The notes below the pieces were generated by a model. That model did not search any database, had not been told where the DNA came from, and was given only the letters and a program-made list of their open reading frames with translations. Below are positions 58,306 through 64,000 of a DNA stretch of 64,000 bases, one piece after another. The position numbers and the translations under genes were made by a program. The stretch is from Anisus vortex. Taxonomy: Eukaryota; Mollusca; Gastropoda; Planorbidae. Every line of letters starts with the position of its first letter. Position 1 is the stretch's first letter. Where the stretch lies: positions 26,100,822 through 26,164,821 of the forward strand of contig OX421507.1 of NCBI GenBank assembly GCA_949126835.1, read 5' to 3'.

Positions 58306-59388
58306 TAATTCAAATTACTTAAATGTGAAAACTGGAACAGCCAACGGAAATGTACATAAAAAAAAAGTATTACTATTGACAAGTCTTAATTAGGTGTGAC
58401 CTTTTGAACTGGTATGATCGTGAACTTCCGGTGAAATTTACCGCCATTTTCGTAAAAAAACCATGCTTTTGGTGCTGTTTGACAATTGATTTCAACATCG
58501 ACAGCCAGTTCTTGTCTTTTAGAAATATACAAAGGCTACAAGATTAGTTATGAGGAATCCGTTTTTAACATCAAAAGTGAGTAGGCGATAATTAATACTC
58601 AAAGTGTTAGTCGCGTTAGGCTAAATGTAGCATTTGTTTATAAAATAATTTAGCCAAGAGTTGCATCCTTGGTAATTAAAAAAACACAATGCGGAGATGT
58701 ATAAAAAAAAAAACACGAAAATTCTTTTGCATCAAGCAATTAGTTTGGGATTATAAATAGGTGACTCTTCAAATTTGACATTCACAATCCATCGTTTTCT
58801 TTTGGCGTCATTTTTTGGAAATGAAATAAAATGTAATTCTATAGGCCGACATATTTTCGTACAACCACTAACGTAGCACACAGACATGTTTCGAACAAAA
58901 TGATCGAATAAGACCGGAAATGTTCTTCTTTTTTACCTTTTATGCATGCATAATCGTCAATAACAGACCTAATGTAGAAACAAATTCGGAACTACTCGAC
59001 TCTAGAACTTTAAAAGAACTTTAAAAATTAAGCTTATTTGCTATAGTACTACTGACTGCTTTTACAAAAATTAAAACAAAGAAAACATAGTTTATAAAAA
59101 ACAAACACTAAAAAAAACAACAAGAAATAAATAAAAATCTAGTTGAGTATCTAAATAATGCACGGATTGAAGTGTTTAGGTATAAACCAGTAGTCCTTGG
59201 TATAAACATTTATAAAAATTTTAATTGCGTAACTGTATACGAACTTGTAGTGAAACTGATGTACCGTTAAGAGCTGATCAAGGCTAGTTGGATCATAAAA
59301 CGTCTATTAACACAACTGTATTTCTATTTTATTTAATTTTTAAAAATTGTATCTTAAATTGGATTATCCAACTTATATTTTCTTTAAT
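58306..59388. other. unannotated stretch upstream of the first detected exon
   Basis: AT-rich. On the minus strand AAAATGGCGG (58450-58441) and ACCGGAAGT (58432-58424), YY1-like and ETS-like words, occur 370-390 bp upstream of the exon. No coding exon was recognised. Confidence 0.4.
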
Positions 59389-59575
59389 GGTACTGGTATC
59401 ATCAATTAATTTATTATTATTATTATTATTATTGTTGTTGTTTTGATAAAATTGTATATTGTTTACCAAAATTATAAATGTATTTATGGTATCATAAATT
59501 AATTTATTATTATTACTATAATTATTATTATTATTGTTTTGATAAAATTGTATATTGTTTACCAATGTTATAATT
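59389..59575. repeat. ~98-bp AT-rich tandem duplication with (TTA)n
   Basis: Two units share TTAATTTATTATTATTA, GTTTTGATAAAATTGTATAT and TGTTTACCAA, at 59404 and 59502 starts. The Asn-rich minus frame comes from the TTA repeats. Confidence 0.85.
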
Positions 59576-59632
59576 TTCTTGTCATGTCTTTATTGTACTT
59601 ATGTACTGCGTGGCAAATAAAATATCGTTCAT

Positions 59633-62600
59633 TGTAGACGTAGGGACATCTTTCTACATCCTAGGTTGTAGGGACACCTTTCTACATCCTAGGTTGTAGA
59701 CGTAGGGACACCTTTCTACACCCTAGGTTGTAGGGACACCTTTCAAGACCCTAGGTTATAGACGTAGGGACACCTTTCTACACCCTAGGTTGTAGGGACA
59801 CCTTTCTACATCCTAGGTTGTAGACGTAGGGACACCTTTCTACACCCTAGGTTGTAGGGACACCTTTCTACACCCTAAGTTGTAGACGTAGGGACATCTT
59901 TCTACATCCTAGGTTGTAGGGACACCTTTCTACACCCTAGGTTGTAGGGACACCTTTATACACCCTAGGTTGTAGGGACACCTTTCTACACCCTAGGTTG
60001 TCGGGACACCTTTATACACCCTAGGTTGTAGGGACACCTTTCTACACCCTAGGTTGTAGGGACACCTTTTTACACCCTAGGTTGTAGGGACACCTTTCTA
60101 CACCCTAGGTTGTAGGGACACCTTTCTACACCCTAGGTTGTAGGGACACCTTTCTACACCCTATGTTGTAGGGACACCTTTCTACACCCTAGGTTGTAGG
60201 GACACCTTTCTACATCCTAGGTTGTAGGGACACCTTTCTACACCCTAGGTTGTGGGGACACCTTTCTACACCCTAGGTTGTAGGGAACCTTTCTACACCC
60301 TAGGTTGTAGGGACACCTTTCTACACCCTAGGTTGTAGGGACACCTTTATACACCCTAGGTTGTAGGGACACCTTTCTACACCCTAGGTGGTAGGGACAC
60401 CTTTATACACCCTAGGTTGTAGGGACACCTTTCTACATCCTAGGTTGTAGGGACACCTTTCTACACCCTAGGTTGTAGGGACACCTTTCTACACCCTAGG
60501 TTATAGGGACACCTTTCTACATCCTAGAATGTAGGGACACCTTTCTACACCTTAGGTTGTAGGGACACCTTTCTACATCCTAGGTTGTAGACGTAGGGAC
60601 ACCTTTATACACCTTAGGTTGTAGGGACACCTTTCTACATCCTAGGTTGTAGGGACACCTTTCTACACCCTAGGTTGTAGGGACACCTTTCTACACCCTA
60701 GGTTGTAGGGACACCTTTCTACACCCTAGGTTGTAGGGACACCTTTCTACACCGTAGGTTGTAGGGACACCTTTCTACACCCTAGGTTGTAGGGACACCT
60801 TTCTACACCCTAGGTTGTAGGGACACCTTTCTACACCCTAGGTTGTAGGGACACCTTTCTACACCCTAGGTTGTAGGGACACCTTTCTACACCCTAGGTT
60901 ATAAGGACACCTTTCTACACCCTAGGTTGTAGGGACACCTTTCTACACCCTAGGATGTAGGGACACCTTTCTACACCCTAGGTTGTAGGGACACCTTTCT
61001 ACACCCTAGGTTATAAGGACACCTTTCTACACCCTAGGTTGTAGGGACACCTTTCTACACCCTAGGATGTAGGGACACCTTTCTACACCCTAGGTTGTAG
61101 GGACACCTTTCTACACCCTAGGTTATAGGGACACCTTTCTACATCCTTGGTTGCAGGGACACCTTTCTACATCCTTGGTTGCAGGGACACCTTTCTACAT
61201 CCTTGGTTGCAGGGACACTTTTCTACACCCTAGGTTGTAGGGACACCTTTCTACACCCTAGGTTGTATGGACACCTTTCTACACCCTATGTTGTAGGGAC
61301 ACCTTTCTACACCCTATGTTGTAGGGACACCTTTCTACACCCTAGGTTGTAGGGACACCTTTCTACACCCTAGGTTGTAGGGACACATTTCTACACCCTA
61401 GGTTGTAGGGACACATTTCTACACCCTAGGTTGTAGGGACACCTTTCTACACCCTAGGTTGTAGGGACACCTTTCTACACCCTAGGTTGTAGGGACACCT
61501 TTCTACATCCTAGGTTGTAGACGTAGGGACACCTTTCTACATCCTAGGTTGTAGGGACACCTTTCTACACCCTAGGTTGTAGGGTCACCTTTCTACACCC
61601 TAGGTTGTAGACGTAGGGACACCTTTCTACACCCTAGGTTGTAGGGACACCTTTCTACATCCTAGGTTGTAGACGTAGGGACACCTTTCTACACCCTAGG
61701 TTGTAGAGATACCTTTCTACATCCTAGGTTGTAGGGACACCTTTCTACAACCTAGGTTGTAGGGACACCTTTCTACACCCTAGGTTATAGGGACATCTTT
61801 CTACATCCTAGGTTGTAGGGACACCTTTCTACATCCTAGGTTGTAGGGACACCTTTCTACACCCTAGGTTGTAGGGATACCTTTCTACATCCTAGGTTGT
61901 AGGGACACCTTTCTACATCCTAGGTTGTAGGGACACCTTTCTACACCCTAGGTTGTAGGGACACCTTTCTACATCCTAGGTTATAGGGACACCTTTCTAC
62001 ATCCTAGAATGTAGGGACACCTTTCTACACCTTAGGTTGTAGGGACACCTTTCTACATCCTAGGTTGTAGACGTAGGGACACCTTTATACACCTTAGGTT
62101 GTAGGGACACCTTTCTACATCCTAGGTTGTAGGGACACCTTTCTACACCCTAGGTTGTAGGGACACCTTTCTACACCCTAGGTTGTAGGGACACCTTTCT
62201 ACACCGTAGGTTGTAGGGACACCTTTCTACACCCTAGGTTGTAGGGACACCTTTCTACACCCTAGGTTGTAGGGACACCTTTCTACACCCTAGGTTGTAG
62301 GGACACCTTTCTACACCCTAGGTTGTAGGGACACCTTTCTACACCCTAGGTTATAAGGACACCTTTCTACACCCTAGGTTGTAGGGACACCTTTCTACAC
62401 CCTAGGATGTAGGGACACCTTTCTACACCCTAGGTTGTAGGGACACCTTTATACACCCTAGGTTGTAGGGACACCTTTCTACACCCTTGGTTGCAGGGAC
62501 ACCTTTCTACACTCTAGGTTGTAGGGACACCTTTCTACACCCTAGGTTGTAGGGACACCTTTCTACACCCTAGGTTATAGGGACACCTTTCTACATCCTT

Positions 62601-64000
62601 GGTTGCAGGGACACCTTTCTACATCCTTGGTTGCAGGGACACCTTTCTACATCCTTGGTTGCAGGGACACCTTTCTACACCCTAGGTTGTAGGGACACCT
62701 TTCTACACCCTAGGTTGTATGGACACCTTTCTACACCCTATGTTGTAGGGACACCTTTCTACACCCTATGTTGTAGGGACACCTTTCTACACCCTAGGTT
62801 GTAGGGACACCTTTCTACACCCTAGGTTGTAGGGACACATTTCTACACCCTAGGTTGTAGGGACACATTTCTACACCCTAGGTTGTAGGGACACATTTCT
62901 ACACCCTAGGTTGTAGGGACACCTTTCTACACCCTAGGTTGTAGGGACACCTTTCTACACCCTAGGTTGTAGGGACACCTTTCTACATCCTAGGTTGTAG
63001 ACGTAGGGACACCTTTCTACATCCTAGGTTGTAGGGACACCTTTCTACACCCTAGGTTGTAGGGTCACCTTTCTACACCCTAGGTTGTAGACGTAGGGAC
63101 ACCTTTCTACACCCTAGGTTGTAGGGACACCTTTCTACATCCTAGGTTGTAGACGTAGGGACACCTTTCTACACCCTAGGTTGTAGAGACACCTTTCTAC
63201 ATCCTAGGTTGTAGGGACACCTTTCTACAACCTAGGTTGTAGGGACACCTTTCTACACCCTAGGTTATAGGGACATCTTTCTACATCCTAGGTTGTAGGG
63301 ACACCTTTCTACATCCTAGGTTGTAGGGACACCTTTCTACACCCTAGGTTGTAGGGATACCTTTCTACATCCTAGGTTGTAGGGACACCTTTCTACATCC
63401 TAGGTTGTAGGGACACCGTTCTACACCCTAGGTTGTAGGGACACCTTTCTACATCCTAGGTTGTAGGGACACCTTTCTACACCCTAGGTTGTAGGGACAC
63501 CTTTCTACACCCTAGGTTGTAGGGACACCTTTCTACATCCTAGGTTGTAGGGACACCTTTCTACACCCTAGGTTGTAGGGACACTTTTCTACACCCTAGG
63601 TTGTAGGGACACCTTTCTACATCCTAGGTTGTAGGGACACTTTTCTACACCCTAGGTTGTAGGGACACCTTTCTACACCATAGGTTATAGGGACACCTTT
63701 CTACATCCTAGGTTGTAGGGACACCTTTCTATATCCTAGGTTGTAGGGACACCTTTCTACACCCTAGGTTGTAGGGACACCTTTCTACACCCTAGGTTGT
63801 AGACGTAGGGACACCTTTCTACATCCTAGGTTGTAGGGACACCTTTCTACATCCTAGGTTGTAGGGACACCTTTTTACACCCTAGGTTGTAGGGACACCT
63901 TTCTACACCCTAGGTTGTAGGGACACCTTTCTTCATCCTATGTTGTAGACGTAGGGACACCTTTCTACATCCTAGGTTGTAGGGACACCTTTCTACATCC
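59633..64000. repeat. 28-bp satellite with 1,480-bp higher-order repeat, continuing past the window
   Basis: The unit begins AGGGACACCTTTCTACACCC and closes with TAGGTTGT, 28 bp long, about 150 copies. A 34-bp variant carries a 6-bp ACGTAG insertion (GTAGACGTAGGGACACC) and is concentrated at the left edge (59633-59895) and at intervals later. Rare marker variants (CCTAGAATGT, GGGTCACC, TTGGTTGCAGG, TTATAAGG) recur with a 1,480-bp spacing. The array is cut by the window end. No frame of interest. Confidence 0.96.

Noticed and set aside
59633..64000. Telomere array
   Set aside because: The unit contains CCCTAGG words but not TTAGGG arrays; the 28-bp period is a satellite.

Overview
This is animal nuclear DNA: AT-rich, intron-dominated and crowded with transposon relics, with no prokaryotic gene organisation. 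Two tRNA-derived SINE families, many small hAT relics and several minisatellites suggest a non-vertebrate metazoan. A lophotrochozoan such as a heterobranch gastropod is plausible to me, but that is inference, because no rRNA, mitochondrial or otherwise diagnostic gene is present.

One host gene is supported, on the minus strand. Three exons can be fixed by splice sites and matching intron phases: 58057-57925 (44 codons plus one base), 27071-25434 (546 codons) and 23851-22571 (427 codons). They are separated by introns of 30.9 kb and 1.6 kb. The product has a PxxPxR proline motif, two pleckstrin-homology (PH) domains separated by a Ser-rich linker, and a long polar Ser-rich tail. This resembles the layout of AFAP1-type actin-associated adaptors, though orthology is not shown. 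The 3' end of the gene is not identified and the 5' end is uncertain.

Layout. 1-5.7 kb: a LINE 3' end, then one SINE split by two hAT insertions, the first of which carries a third hAT with a decayed transposase. 5.8-7.1 kb: a 26-bp minisatellite with a 442-bp higher-order period. 7-13 kb: SINE and hAT miniature copies. 13.27-18.25 kb: an almost intact, non-coding LTR retrotransposon with near-identical 0.88-kb LTRs and a 5-bp target duplication. 18.3-22.5 kb: pyrimidine-rich DNA, a 19-bp CA-type array, a SINE and a 15-bp array. 22.6-27.1 kb: two exons of the PH gene. 27.1-57.9 kb: the giant intron, with further hAT families, SINEs, an 8-bp array, a 20-bp palindromic array, a nested ZMYM/DUF4371-type hAT with transposase relic, possible solo LTRs and a TTAA-flanked element. 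57.9-58.1 kb: the upstream exon. 59.6 kb to the window end: a 28-bp satellite with a 1,480-bp higher-order repeat.

The gene and the repeats show no functional partnership. The repeats mainly record successive insertions, many with readable target-site duplications. Family letters A-E and SINE-1/SINE-2 are labels used only in this annotation.
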